Positions 28,499 through 37,914 are shown, counted from the first letter of the stretch. The stretch is 64,000 bases of DNA from Ignavibacteria bacterium (GCA_009773205.1 WPAE01000011.1:1-64000), one strand, 5' to 3'. A program made the numbers and translations. The notes: generated from the sequence alone by a model not told the origin.

Positions 28499-29368
28499 TT
28501 ATTTGGCTAATCTAATTTTATAAACAGATGTCTGTGCGGTTATGTACAAAGTTTTTCTATCGGCATCGCCCCAGTTGCAGTTTGTTGGAGTTTCTGGTGT
28601 AGCAATTTTATCAAGTAATTTTCCTTCGGGAGAAATTATCCAAATACCGCCGGGGCCAGTACAATACAAATTCCCAGCGGCATCGCATTTCATCCCGTCT
28701 GCGTAACCTTTTTCCGGAATAGAATAAAAAAGTTTTTTATTTGCGAGCGTAGAATCATCAACTACATCCCAAACGTAAACTATTGCTTTGGGAGATTCAC
28801 ATACATAAAGTTTTTTCTCGTCGGGAGAAAAGCAAATGCCGTTTGGTTTGTCAAAAGTATCATCAAGTAATTTTAGCGAACCGTTTTTGCCAAGCCGGTA
28901 AATTCCTTTAATGGTTAGCTCAGCTTTTTCACCAGGTGGAATGTTAAAATCTGGATCAGTAAAGAAAATTGTTCCGCTGGATTTAACCGCAATATCGTTT
29001 GGGCTGTTAAATCTTTTTCCTTCAAATTTATTTGCTAACGATGTTTGTGTTATTCCATCTTTTTCTAAACGTGCAACGCGGCGCTTCCCTGTCTGCATTA
29101 AAATTAAGTTTCCGTCGTTATCATAAGATAAGCCGTTAGAAACGAATGATGGTTTTAGAAAAACTGTAGTTCCGTTTTCCCGGCTCCACTTGTTAATGCA
29201 GTTAGAACCCATGTCAGAAAAAAGTAATCCAACTCCATCTTTCCAAACCGGTCCTTCAACAAAAACATGTCCGGTAGAAATTTTTTCCAACTTAGCATTT
29301 AGGGGAACCGGCGTCTGTGAAAACATAAAAGAAGAAAACAAAAACACAAGTACTAAAATCTTTCTCAA
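28499..29368 (-). CDS. Secreted SMP-30/gluconolactonase-like beta-propeller
   Basis: The 289-residue product has a signal peptide (1-19) and six-bladed SMP-30/gluconolactonase features: metal ligand Glu in VEGPVW, NSPNDIAV, PNGICFSPD and YADGMKCD. Family members hydrolyse sugar lactones using a divalent metal. A GGAG-type site precedes the ATG. The cupin gene follows at 14 bp. Confidence 0.87.
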   Translation of the reverse strand: MRKILVLVFLFSSFMFSQTPVPLNAKLEKISTGHVFVEGPVWKDGVGLLFSDMGSNCINKWSRENGTTVFLKPSFVSNGLSYDNDGNLILMQTGKRRVARLEKDGITQTSLANKFEGKRFNSPNDIAVKSSGTIFFTDPDFNIPPGEKAELTIKGIYRLGKNGSLKLLDDTFDKPNGICFSPDEKKLYVCESPKAIVYVWDVVDDSTLANKKLFYSIPEKGYADGMKCDAAGNLYCTGPGGIWIISPEGKLLDKIATPETPTNCNWGDADRKTLYITAQTSVYKIRLAK

Positions 29369-29504
29369 AATAATCTCCTTTACCTTTTATTGTTTGATTA
29401 TTTGAAACACAAAGCCAACATAATTAATATGAAACAAAAGCGAAACGGTAAGGAAAATTGTTCAGCATAATCTGCACGTCGAAACTTTCAGCTACCCTTA
29501 AAAT

Positions 29505-29640
29505 GAATCTCCTCGCCGCAACCTGCCCGCCGCTTTGCTTTGGCAGGCGTGGCAGCGAGGTTTCTGAAAACAAATTTTATTTATTCGCCTCAAGAGGCGG
29601 GGAATTTGACCCTCGTCCGCCTCTGGCGGATTAAATACTG
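29505..29640. repeat. Cluster of GC-rich palindromes
   Basis: Several short GC-rich inverted repeats (CCTCGCTGCC/GGCAGCGAGG style, GCCTC/GAGGC, TCCGCC/GGCGGA) are packed in an otherwise AT-rich gap. No gene is seen in 29369-29700. They belong to the same dispersed class found inside coding genes of this window. Confidence 0.6.
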
Positions 29641-29705
29641 CAATAATAACGATGAATCAATCCGCGCTTTGCCGAAATTCGATTAGCAATGAGGACGAAT
29701 TCTAA

Positions 29706-30038
29706 ATGAAAAAATGGTTTGAGATGGAACTTGGTACATCAATTAAGATTTTGTTGGTTGAAGACGCATATACAATGAGCAAAATGGAAATTAAAACTCT
29801 TGGCTCGCTAGATTTCAAAAATGTTTTGGAAGCAACATCGGAGTTGAAGCAATAAAAATTCTAGAAATGGAAAAAGATATTGCGCTGCTATTAGTGATTG
29901 GAATATGCCAGAAACCGATGGCTTTGAATAGGGCAGAAATGAAGCAACTAAAGCGGTTCCTTTTTAATGGCAACCAAACGCTGCAAAAAAAAGAAAGTTG
30001 AGAAAGCATTAGAAGCCGGAGTTTCGGCATTTAGTTAA
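29706..30038 (+). pseudogene. CheY-like response regulator, multiply frameshifted
   Basis: The first frame encodes SIKILLVEDAYTMSKMEIK, a receiver-domain start with the acidic pocket. Later pieces in other frames give GVEAIKILEMEKDIAL, a degraded phospho-Asp region (QKPMAL), and LEAGVSAF near the Lys region. At least three frameshifts and stops break it. It was probably a chemotaxis-type single-domain regulator. No chemotaxis genes are nearby. Confidence 0.75.
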
Positions 30039-30178
30039 ATTAAACGCGTCATTCCCGAATGCTTTTCTCGATATGCAGTATTTAGCTAAGCATTTTTCTG
30101 TTTTATAAATAACCACAGTGTAAAATGAAAACAACACATTCGGGAATGATGTTAAACTTTCTTCGTTAACAAGAGAAA

Positions 30179-30550
30179 CTATTTATTAGAATGAAAGGCT
30201 ACTCTGTTTCCTTCACTGTCTATAAAAATTGCCATGTAGCCAATTTCTTCTGTAACTAATTTTTTTGGCAGAACAACATGACCGCCGGCTGCTTCAATTT
30301 TAGAAAGAGGAATTGCTAAATCTGGATTTGCGTTTAAGTAAATAATAGGACCATCGGCAGTTGGTTTGTACCATTCGCCTTTGCAAAGCGAACCGCCAAC
30401 ACTTTCGTCATCCATAGGAAAGAACGCCATATCAAGTCCTTCCATGTTGGTTTGGTACATTGATTCATATCCCATAACTTCGCAATAGAACTTTACTGCG
30501 CGTTCGATATCGGTTGCCGGAATTTCAAACCAATTTAAAACATTAGCCAT
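30179..30550 (-). CDS. VOC-family (glyoxalase/bleomycin-resistance-like) protein
   Basis: The 123-residue product has two beta-alpha-beta-beta-beta units typical of the vicinal oxygen chelate fold. The starts are NWFEIPATDIERAVKFYCEVMGY and the second-half IYLNANPDL ... EEIGYMAIFIDSEGNRVAFHS. It is similar to small uncharacterised VOC enzymes; substrate unknown. Single gene with an AAAGG-type site upstream. Confidence 0.85.
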   Translation of the reverse strand: MANVLNWFEIPATDIERAVKFYCEVMGYESMYQTNMEGLDMAFFPMDDESVGGSLCKGEWYKPTADGPIIYLNANPDLAIPLSKIEAAGGHVVLPKKLVTEEIGYMAIFIDSEGNRVAFHSNK

Positions 30551-30608
30551 AACTTTCCTTTCTTTTTGTTTGATGGTGTATTGCTTGCAACGGTAAAATA
30601 GAAATAGT

Positions 30609-31241
30609 TCAGCTATTATTTAAGCTGTTTTTATTTCTTTTAAAAATTACGTAACGGTTTCCATATTTAAGAGGCTGTGTATATTCATCAACCGCCAGCC
30701 TTTTGAGAATACGATTAATTGACTGAGGATAAAGCAGCACATCTTTTTTGCCCAAAAAACCGTTTGTTAATTCGGATGAATCGCATGAATATTTTTGGGC
30801 AAGCTCTCCAAAATCACCGCCTTTATTTAGCTTACTCAAAACTGCCAATGCCGTATCGTAAGAATCGCATAAAATATGGGAAAGAATAATGTAATGGGGC
30901 TCTTCGTACTGAAGTTTTATCTTTTGAATTAGCCAAATGTTAACAGGCTGATTATCAATACTAGCCGGTTCATATTTCCATTTTTTAATTGATAAGCAGG
31001 CAAGCGAATCCCAATAAGAGTCTCCGCTTCCGTTAATAAGCGCAGCGCGGGCTACTTTTCCTTTTTCATCTACCAGCATTTTAACAACGAGCCGAAAATC
31101 TGGATTAACAAGTTTTCTTGGTATTTGGGGAAGTTCTGAGTGTTCTAACAGTATTGGTAAGTTAGAATGCTTTTGACTTGTTTGATTAGCCGTACAACCA
31201 AAAATAAAAACTAAGCAGCAGTAAACAATTAACTTTTTCAT
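30609..31241 (-). CDS. Lipoprotein fusing a TonB C-terminal domain to a parvulin-like domain
   Basis: A 210-residue lipoprotein with signal sequence and lipobox Cys16 (FIFGCTAN). Residues about 45-112 match the TonB C-terminal domain (VKMLVDEKGKVARAALINGS; SIKKWKYEPA). Residues about 115-205 match a PpiC/parvulin peptidyl-prolyl isomerase (SHILCDSYDTALAVLSKL; DFGELAQKYSCDSS). Neither half is full length, and the active-site set of parvulin is only partly visible. The combination on one lipid anchor is unusual. It probably works in the periplasm on envelope proteins. Confidence 0.75.
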   Translation of the reverse strand: MKKLIVYCCLVFIFGCTANQTSQKHSNLPILLEHSELPQIPRKLVNPDFRLVVKMLVDEKGKVARAALINGSGDSYWDSLACLSIKKWKYEPASIDNQPVNIWLIQKIKLQYEEPHYIILSHILCDSYDTALAVLSKLNKGGDFGELAQKYSCDSSELTNGFLGKKDVLLYPQSINRILKRLAVDEYTQPLKYGNRYVIFKRNKNSLNNS

Positions 31242-31349
31242 GGCTCACTCCACCTTCTTTGAGTGAATAGAAAAAAGATTTTAAGAACTGTTTATTAGCG
31301 AATAATTTTCTGTGGCTGTAATGTAATCCGATTTTAAATCAAAAGCGAT

Positions 31350-31874
31350 TCATTTTACTTTATCGAAAGCCTCAAGAAGATGTCTTCCTCTTGCTTTAAC
31401 CGCAGGCGCTCCATTAATCATTTGTTTTTCTATCTCTTCTCGTACTCTTTTAATCAATATTTTGTCTCGTAAAGCAAAATCTGCAAGTGTTTGTATGCAC
31501 ATAACTTTTACAATTATACTGCTTTGTTCATTAAGCCATTTATGAATCTGAAATATTACTTTTTTCTTTTCTTTAGCTGTAAGCACTAACAATCCAAGCA
31601 TTGAGGCTATATGCCAGACAACCTCTTTTTGATGAAATGATTTAAGATTTTTGAGAATAATACTTTTCTTTTTTTGAATAAACACGGGAAATTTCCTAGC
31701 AGCTTTTTCTAAAGCATCTGCACAGCGCGCACGAACAATTTTGTCTTCGTGAAATATTCCGTTAAAAACTTCATCAAACAATTCTGGATCGCTTGTTACA
31801 AGCTCTATAACTTCATTTGCCCTGCCAATTGAGCGGAAATCGTTTCCCTTTAACAAATCGTAAACAGTAAGCAT
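31350..31874 (-). CDS. HEAT-repeat-like helical protein
   Basis: The 174-residue product is made of paired helices of HEAT/ARM type (VRARCADALEKAARKFP, WHIASMLGLLVLTAKEKK, MCIQTLADFALRD). Such proteins are protein-binding scaffolds. It starts 3 bp after the MOSC gene in the same direction, so it is probably the last gene of a four-gene operon. Function unknown. Confidence 0.7.
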   Translation of the reverse strand: MLTVYDLLKGNDFRSIGRANEVIELVTSDPELFDEVFNGIFHEDKIVRARCADALEKAARKFPVFIQKKKSIILKNLKSFHQKEVVWHIASMLGLLVLTAKEKKKVIFQIHKWLNEQSSIIVKVMCIQTLADFALRDKILIKRVREEIEKQMINGAPAVKARGRHLLEAFDKVK

Positions 31875-31877
31875 CTT

Positions 31878-32681
31878 TTAATCAACTTGTTTTATTTTGT
31901 CGCCTATTTTAATTATGCCGCTTCCCTTGTGAAGCAGGTTCATTCCAAAGATTACTTTACCACCAAAGTTTCTATAGCCGGAAAGAGTGCGTAACGGCTC
32001 TTCCGATTTATTACCTGTATTCTGATCTATTGTTGTAACAACACATCTGGCGCAAGGTTTAACTCCAAAAAAGGAAACTTCTCCAATCATAAAATCTTTC
32101 ATCTCATCTTCTTCAAACGGCTTTCCGCCGGTAAAAACTAAATTAGGACGAAACCTGTTGATCGGCACTTTATCAATAAGCCTGCTATTAAGCTCATCTA
32201 AAGAAGGCTGACCAATAATCAAGAAAGGATAGCCATCCGAAAGACTTGTAATTTCGTTATTAGCGGCATATTTACTATCAACTGCGCGTAAGGTTTCTTC
32301 AGGCATAAATACAAGTTTACATTTTTTATTTACCGCTTGACTAAACCATTCGTCAGCAATAGAATTAACGTGTAAGAGTTCAAGGTGATCGCTCCACACA
32401 ACGGCATTAATTTTCTTTCCTGTGGTTTCTGCAATTCCAACACTAAACTGATCTGTGGTTTTAATATTTCTAAAAAAAAGAGTGTCAAAGGAAAAATCAA
32501 CTTTTATTAATGCCATTTGTGGATGTGTTCGCTGAGTTAAAAAATTTCCGCTCGAATCAACCAGCATCCAGCGCCGATCATATTTAAACCCGCGATCGGT
32601 AACTTCAACTTCTTTAACAGAAATTCCACCAAGAGATTTTACCGGATATACATAAATTTCACTTACAATCTTTTCTTTCAT
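31878..32681 (-). CDS. MOSC-domain molybdenum-cofactor-binding protein (YcbX/mARC-like)
   Basis: The 267-residue product has an N-terminal MOSC_N beta barrel (VSEIYVYPVKSLGGI, GFKYDRRWMLVD) and a C-terminal MOSC domain. The conserved Cys is in KPCARCVVTTID, the likely molybdenum ligand. Members reduce N-hydroxylated compounds. No rubredoxin or ferredoxin domain is fused, so an external electron donor is needed. It abuts the class D beta-lactamase gene. Confidence 0.88.
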   Translation of the reverse strand: MKEKIVSEIYVYPVKSLGGISVKEVEVTDRGFKYDRRWMLVDSSGNFLTQRTHPQMALIKVDFSFDTLFFRNIKTTDQFSVGIAETTGKKINAVVWSDHLELLHVNSIADEWFSQAVNKKCKLVFMPEETLRAVDSKYAANNEITSLSDGYPFLIIGQPSLDELNSRLIDKVPINRFRPNLVFTGGKPFEEDEMKDFMIGEVSFFGVKPCARCVVTTIDQNTGNKSEEPLRTLSGYRNFGGKVIFGMNLLHKGSGIIKIGDKIKQVD

Positions 32682-33461
32682 TTATTTAATCACTTCCATT
32701 TGTTTCAAAATTTTTCTTGGAATATAATCTCGTAGTTTAGCTGCTTTTTCAAAACTTGCAGCTTCTATGTTGAAAGCAAAAAAGTAAACATTATTTTCCT
32801 TTTCAACATAACCAACAAGCCAGGCTATCCACTTACCATCTTCTTTAGTTCCAGTGCCGGTTTTAAATTTCAGAACAGAGTATTTGTATTTTTCTTCGGG
32901 TAAAATTTTCTTTACAATGTCAACCGTTCGTTTAGAAAAAGGTAGTTTATAATCATAGAATCGTTTCAAGAAAGCTATTTGTTCTTCGGCAGATATTTTG
33001 AGCGAATTATCAAGCCAATAGAAATCCACATTGTCTCCAATTCTGCAGTTTCCGTAGCCAATATCGGTTAAGTATTTTGCCGATTTTTCCTTACCAACAC
33101 GTCTTGCAAGTTCTTGATAATATGGTACGCATGAATTTTTAATTGCACTTGAAAGAGTGTTGTCTCTGTTCCACTCTTTTCTCCATCTTTTTACTCCATC
33201 CCACTTGATGGTAAAACTCTCATCGGTTATAACTCCCGATTCTAATCCAAACAGAGAGTTGGGAATTTTGAAAGTTGATGCCGGAGTAAATCTTTCTGCG
33301 GCAAGTGGTTGATTGTATCTGTAATATTTTTCTTTGGTTTTATCAAATACAACCATACTTCCTATGTTCTTCCCAAATATTTTTGCAACTTTAATAGAAT
33401 CCCACATTTGCGCGCTAATGAGAGAGTTTATAGTGAACAGTACAATTACAATTTTTTTCAT
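32682..33461 (-). CDS. Class D (OXA-type) beta-lactamase
   Basis: A 259-residue periplasmic serine hydrolase. The signal peptide is about 1-17. All class D motifs are present: S62-T-F-K65, SxV as S110-C-V112, YGN at 136-138 and KTG at 200-202; WIAWLVGY follows. Lys65 would be carboxylated. It may hydrolyse penicillins, or be a native cell-wall enzyme of that fold. Its ATG overlaps the upstream membrane-protein gene by 4 bp and the MOSC gene follows directly, so it looks chromosomal and long resident rather than recently acquired; no integron or IS flanks it. Confidence 0.9.
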   Translation of the reverse strand: MKKIVIVLFTINSLISAQMWDSIKVAKIFGKNIGSMVVFDKTKEKYYRYNQPLAAERFTPASTFKIPNSLFGLESGVITDESFTIKWDGVKRWRKEWNRDNTLSSAIKNSCVPYYQELARRVGKEKSAKYLTDIGYGNCRIGDNVDFYWLDNSLKISAEEQIAFLKRFYDYKLPFSKRTVDIVKKILPEEKYKYSVLKFKTGTGTKEDGKWIAWLVGYVEKENNVYFFAFNIEAASFEKAAKLRDYIPRKILKQMEVIK

Positions 33462-34948
33462 TTATGCTTCTCATTAAATATTGAAAAATCTTTTGGTGCT
33501 TCCATGCTCAAATATAAATCGAAATAATCACTGCTGTAAATCAAGCTGCTTTTTTCGGGTATTACAGGTTCGGAAAATGGCTTTCCAAAAGTGCCGGCTG
33601 GACCAAAAGGCGCTTTATCTTTCTTCTGAACAATGAAATATACTTTATCATACCAACGCCAGTAAACAGCCGATAATGTTTCCTGCCTTACAGCCATGTT
33701 TCTAAAAATCCATGTTGACCAAAACTCGAAACCATGTCTTGCAACTATAAGCGATCTCTCGTCCTGATGTAATACAGATTTCATATTAATCATTTCTTTA
33801 TACAGCGCACTATTCATGTTCGAGTAATTCCTTCTCACAACGCTTAACGATGTTGAAGCTACAAGCACAAACAAAATAATGACGAAAAAGTATTTCTTTC
33901 TGTTTGCAAATTTTGTTGTTACGCAAATAAACGCTAATAACGGAACTGTAGTTACGTAAGAAATAAAGTAGAGCCGTTGTGCATATTCAAGTGAAAGAAA
34001 CGGAGAAGCGAGAAATAAAGAAAGTAAAGTAATGGTTAAAATGTAAGTGCGCTGCGGTTCACTTAGTGTTTTATAATTTCTGCAATATTGAATTGCCGAA
34101 AACAAAACAACAATATTTATCATAATAATTGTAACAAAATCTATGAGCGAAATTATATGTTCTTTTTTGAAAATGTAAAACAATACCGGTTGATCAAAAA
34201 TGCTAAAAGGAATTTGAATTAGTGTTCGAAAGCGAATCGGATAGAGTAAGTAAATGAATATTAAGGCGGCGCTTACAACAACAACCATAATGGCGGCGGC
34301 TATCAAAAATCTCTTCCATGAAAAATTTAACGTAAATTGAATAATGATGCTTAAAGCAACAAGTGCAATTGCAACGCCAGTACAACCGTAATGTGTTATT
34401 GCGGTTAGGAAAAAGAAGAATGCAGCCCAAGCAATATTCTTTTTCGTTTTATATTCGTGAGTTCTTAAAAGCCAATAAATCAGCCAGTTGAGCCACAACA
34501 AGCCAAGTGCATTTTTTTGAAAATCAGAAACTATGGTGAAGAAGTAAATATATAACACAGAAACAGAAGCTATAATTAACTTAGAAACAAGTTTTTCTTC
34601 GCCGCCTAAAATACTTTTTGCAGTTAAGTATGCAGGAATAATTGAAAATACGGGAACAATTGAATCGAAAATACGGCAGGAAAAATCAACTGCCGAGTTA
34701 ATGTCCATCAGCCCAAGATTTATTATAATATACGCAAGAACAGCTTCTAAACTAAAAACTAGTGGAAAGTCAGCGTACCCCGCGCTACCTCTTTCTAAAA
34801 TATTTCTAACCGCTACAAGGTAGTATGCGCCATTTCCTCCGGGAAAGTAATCTGTGCTAAAATTAATGTGCAGTCTAACAAACACCGAGATAAGGAAAAC
34901 GATCGAAATGCCGATTATTTCATTTTTAGAAAAAGTGATTTTTCCCAT
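33458..34948 (-). CDS. Polytopic membrane protein, glycosyltransferase-39/STT3-like
   Basis: The 496-residue product has about ten to twelve membrane segments and a C-terminal soluble tail of about 100 residues. The first loop contains FSTDYFPGGNGAYYLV and a conserved acidic residue, as in lipid-linked-sugar glycosyltransferases (GT-C fold). The donor sugar is unknown. It is the first gene of an operon with the beta-lactamase, MOSC and HEAT genes. Confidence 0.65.
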   Translation of the reverse strand: MGKITFSKNEIIGISIVFLISVFVRLHINFSTDYFPGGNGAYYLVAVRNILERGSAGYADFPLVFSLEAVLAYIIINLGLMDINSAVDFSCRIFDSIVPVFSIIPAYLTAKSILGGEEKLVSKLIIASVSVLYIYFFTIVSDFQKNALGLLWLNWLIYWLLRTHEYKTKKNIAWAAFFFFLTAITHYGCTGVAIALVALSIIIQFTLNFSWKRFLIAAAIMVVVVSAALIFIYLLYPIRFRTLIQIPFSIFDQPVLFYIFKKEHIISLIDFVTIIMINIVVLFSAIQYCRNYKTLSEPQRTYILTITLLSLFLASPFLSLEYAQRLYFISYVTTVPLLAFICVTTKFANRKKYFFVIILFVLVASTSLSVVRRNYSNMNSALYKEMINMKSVLHQDERSLIVARHGFEFWSTWIFRNMAVRQETLSAVYWRWYDKVYFIVQKKDKAPFGPAGTFGKPFSEPVIPEKSSLIYSSDYFDLYLSMEAPKDFSIFNEKHK

Positions 34949-35031
34949 TGAGTTTATTTACGCAGTTTAACTTATAGATTAATACTGCTGGTGAAAATAG
35001 GAAATCTTTTGTTGATAGAATAAACGGAAGT

Positions 35032-35799
35032 TCATTTGCTCTTAAGCGACTTAAAGTTTTTCATATACTTTTTTGTGAATTCGCTAAGAACAAGCTTGCC
35101 GCTTATTTCGGCGCGTGCTTCTAAAAGGGAATCCCAATTTTCTGTTCCTTCCCAAAAAATTTTTTTCATATCTGCAATTGCTTCTGTACTGCAAACAGAA
35201 ATTTTTTTTGCAAATGTATTAATGGCTTCATCCAAATCATGTTTGTTTGCAAAAACTTTTGTGAAAAGCCCTGCTTGCTTTGCCCAAAACGCATCGTGCC
35301 AGTCTGCATCTATAGACATTGTAACAAAATTTGTTTTGCCAATTTTTCTTTCTATTGCGGGACCAACAACAAACGGACCGAGTCCCAGCGCCAAATCACC
35401 CAAGCGAATAGATGCTTCGTTGCATGCCATTGTATAATCCGAAACAGCGGCAATTCCAACTCCGCCGCCAACTGCTTTAGCATGAACACGCGCTATTATA
35501 ATCTTAGGACATTTACGCATTTCATTTAACAAGCGTGCAAAATGCATAAAAAATTCTTTGCCTGTTTTAAAATCTTTTATATCAAGCATTTCATCGAAAG
35601 AAGCGCCTGCACAAAAAGATTTTTCTCCTTCACTTCTTACTACGATTACCCTTACATTTTTATCAAGGGCTGCATTGTTAATTGAGTGGGTGAGTTCGAT
35701 GAGAAGTCTGCTTGTTAAACAGTTGCTTTGCGGATGCGAAAAACTAATTGATGCCACACTTTCTACAAGCGTAACCGAAACCTTGCCGTGCTTATCCAT
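35032..35799 (-). CDS. Enoyl-CoA hydratase/isomerase family protein
   Basis: A 255-residue crotonase fold with the oxyanion loop EKSFCAGASFDEM and the second HAKAVGGGVGIAA. At the position of the first catalytic Glu the motif reads RLGDLALGLGPFVVG, and the usual PGAGG Glu is missing. It may therefore be an isomerase or methylglutaconyl-CoA-hydratase-type enzyme rather than a classical hydratase. It has 21 bp to the downstream-oriented HAD gene, which lies before it in the same operon. Confidence 0.85.
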   Translation of the reverse strand: MDKHGKVSVTLVESVASISFSHPQSNCLTSRLLIELTHSINNAALDKNVRVIVVRSEGEKSFCAGASFDEMLDIKDFKTGKEFFMHFARLLNEMRKCPKIIIARVHAKAVGGGVGIAAVSDYTMACNEASIRLGDLALGLGPFVVGPAIERKIGKTNFVTMSIDADWHDAFWAKQAGLFTKVFANKHDLDEAINTFAKKISVCSTEAIADMKKIFWEGTENWDSLLEARAEISGKLVLSEFTKKYMKNFKSLKSK

Positions 35800-35820
35800 A
35801 GAACATTTTCCTTTAGCATT

Positions 35821-36468
35821 TTACATTCCATTAACTATATACTCTAAGTCTTCAATATTGTCAATCAAAAAATCGGGAAGCTGTTTCTCTAAAAATTCTT
35901 TCTCGCGATAACCATAAGTAACCGCGCAAGTTTTAGAACCGGCTTTTTTACCGCAGATAATATCCATCTCCGTATCGCCAACTATAATTGTTTTATGTGG
36001 TTCAACATGTAAATCTTTGCAGATTAGCAGAAGCGGTTCTGGCGAAGGTTTATGCGCAATTCCAGGTCTTCTTCCCATTACATACGAAAAGCGCTCGCGA
36101 AGTCCAAAATGTTTTAACAACAACTCTGCTTGGTCTTGCCCCTTTGTTGTTAAAAGAGCTGTAAAAATATTTTTGCTGTTCAGCAGTTTAATAATGTTGT
36201 TAACGCCGTTGTAAACAAAAGAGGAACCTAGATAAGTGAAATAGTTCGATTTGTAAATCGTTATAAATTCTTCAAAGTTAGGAACAGAAAAGCCGAAGTC
36301 ATGAAATATATCTTCAAAGTGTAAGCCGATTTTTTTGCAGAACTTATCTTCCGGAATTTCTCTATTTATACCAACTTCTTTAAGTGCGTGAAGTGTTGTT
36401 TTGTAGATTGTCTCATGCGAAGAGACAAGTGTTCCATCTAAATCGAATACAACAAGTGAAATATTCAT
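35821..36468 (-). CDS. HAD-superfamily hydrolase, phosphoglycolate-phosphatase-like
   Basis: The 215-residue product has HAD motif I (VFDLDGTLVSS), motif II (LLTTKGQ), motif III Lys in HKPSPEP and motif IV GDTEMDI. The cap is helical (C1 type), as in Gph/PGP enzymes. It hydrolyses small phosphate esters; the precise substrate is not fixed by sequence. Confidence 0.88.
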   Translation of the reverse strand: MNISLVVFDLDGTLVSSHETIYKTTLHALKEVGINREIPEDKFCKKIGLHFEDIFHDFGFSVPNFEEFITIYKSNYFTYLGSSFVYNGVNNIIKLLNSKNIFTALLTTKGQDQAELLLKHFGLRERFSYVMGRRPGIAHKPSPEPLLLICKDLHVEPHKTIIVGDTEMDIICGKKAGSKTCAVTYGYREKEFLEKQLPDFLIDNIEDLEYIVNGM

Positions 36469-36481
36469 TTTGTTTTAGAGA

Positions 36482-36889
36482 TTATTGCCATGCGCCGAGT
36501 ACTATGCCGAAAACTAAAAATATTATTAAGTGATAACCGCCGTCAACCAGAACTAACCTTAGCGACTTTCCTTCAAGTAATGCGTTAATTGTCATTGTAG
36601 TTAGTGTAAATCCAAACCAGCATAAAAAGCCTATGCGCATTCCTTCGGTTACTGTTGTTGCGTTTACGTAAATCATAATTCGAGAAAGTGAGTAAGCAAG
36701 AATTAAATATGCAATAAAAGAAATACCGTACGTTTTTATCGGCTTAATGTCTTTACGCACTTCTTCTTCTGTCTTCTCCATAGAATCCAGCCACATTTTG
36801 CCAAGCAGAAACGGACTGTACCAAAAATAGCTAATTGTCATAGCAATAATTGCACAAACAAAAACAGCTAAAAAGGTTTCTAAGGTCAT
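36482..36889 (-). CDS. DUF1761 family membrane protein
   Basis: The 135-residue product has four membrane segments. The DUF1761 pattern is present: FWYSPFLLGKMWLDSM after the first span and GFTLTTMTINALLEG in the third. No function is known for the family. It lies 13 bp upstream of the HAD gene and may be co-transcribed with it. Confidence 0.82.
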   Translation of the reverse strand: MTLETFLAVFVCAIIAMTISYFWYSPFLLGKMWLDSMEKTEEEVRKDIKPIKTYGISFIAYLILAYSLSRIMIYVNATTVTEGMRIGFLCWFGFTLTTMTINALLEGKSLRLVLVDGGYHLIIFLVFGIVLGAWQ

Positions 36890-36930
36890 TAATCACTCCA
36901 ACTTTAGTTGTGTTTAACAACCCCCGTTAA

Positions 36931-37914
36931 TTAATTTTTAAATATTTGTACAACTGGTTTGCCATCGCTTAAATGATAACCGCGGTACATTCCATCGGTA
37001 TTGAAAGGCATAGAGATGTTTCCGTTCTTATCAATTGCTATTACGCCGCCAGTTCCGCCAAGCTTTGTAAGCTTTATGTTTATTACTTCTGTTGCCGCTT
37101 GATCGAGAGAGAAATTTTTGTACTCAATTAATGAAGAAATATCTTTAGCAACACCGAGACGAATAAAATACTCTCCATGTCCTGTTGCAGAAACAGCACA
37201 AGTGCTATTGTTGGCATAAGTTCCAGCACCAATAATTGGCGCATCGCCAACGCGTCCAAATTTTTTCATCATCATTCCGCCGGTTGAAGTTCCAGCAGCG
37301 AGATTTCCATTTTTATCTAATGCAACACAGCCAACAGTACCATGCTTTTTATCTTGAGTTTCTTTTATTTTAAGATATTGCTGCCAGCGCTCTTCTGTAA
37401 TAAAATACTTGTTATCAACAAACTCATAATTATTTTGTTTAGCAAACTCTTCGGCGCCGCTGCCAATCATCATAACGTGTTTAGATTTTTCCATAACTAA
37501 ACGCGCTAAGTTGATTGGGTTTTTAATATGTTTAAGACCTGCAACAGCTCCGGCGGCTAAAGTTTTTCCATCCATAATTGATGCGTCGAGTTCTGCTTCT
37601 CCCTTTTCCGTTAGCACTGCACCCTTGCCTGCATTAAATAATGGCGAGTCTTCTAAAATGTTGATTGCCGCGTTTACTGCATCGAGAGAAGTTCCTCCGT
37701 TTTCTAAAATTTTGTATCCGGCAGATAACGCTTCGTTTAGTTTTGCTGTGTATTCGGCTTCCTTTTCTAGCGGCATATCTTTCTTCAATATAGTTCCCGC
37801 TCCGCCATGAATTACTAATCCGAACTTTGAAAATTGTGAGTAAATGTTTTCTGATGTGAAATGTAAAAAGAGCAAAAGAAGAAAAAATGTAAGATTTCTC
37901 TTAGAGACACACAC
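36931..37914 (-). CDS. Isoaspartyl peptidase / type III L-asparaginase (Ntn hydrolase)
   Basis: A 327-residue precursor of the Asparaginase_2 family. The signal peptide is about 1-27 (IYSQ), so it acts in the periplasm. Autocleavage before Thr193 (KKHGTVGCVALD) would create the nucleophile. The substrate loop GGMMMKKFGRVGDAPIIGAG and the C-terminal TGHGEYFIR are conserved. It hydrolyses isoaspartyl dipeptides and asparagine. Confidence 0.93.
   Translation of the reverse strand: MCVSKRNLTFFLLLLFLHFTSENIYSQFSKFGLVIHGGAGTILKKDMPLEKEAEYTAKLNEALSAGYKILENGGTSLDAVNAAINILEDSPLFNAGKGAVLTEKGEAELDASIMDGKTLAAGAVAGLKHIKNPINLARLVMEKSKHVMMIGSGAEEFAKQNNYEFVDNKYFITEERWQQYLKIKETQDKKHGTVGCVALDKNGNLAAGTSTGGMMMKKFGRVGDAPIIGAGTYANNSTCAVSATGHGEYFIRLGVAKDISSLIEYKNFSLDQAATEVINIKLTKLGGTGGVIAIDKNGNISMPFNTDGMYRGYHLSDGKPVVQIFKN

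Noticed and set aside
32682-33461. Recent acquisition of the beta-lactamase by an integron
   Set aside because: No attC, IS or base-composition break is seen; the gene overlaps its operon neighbours.
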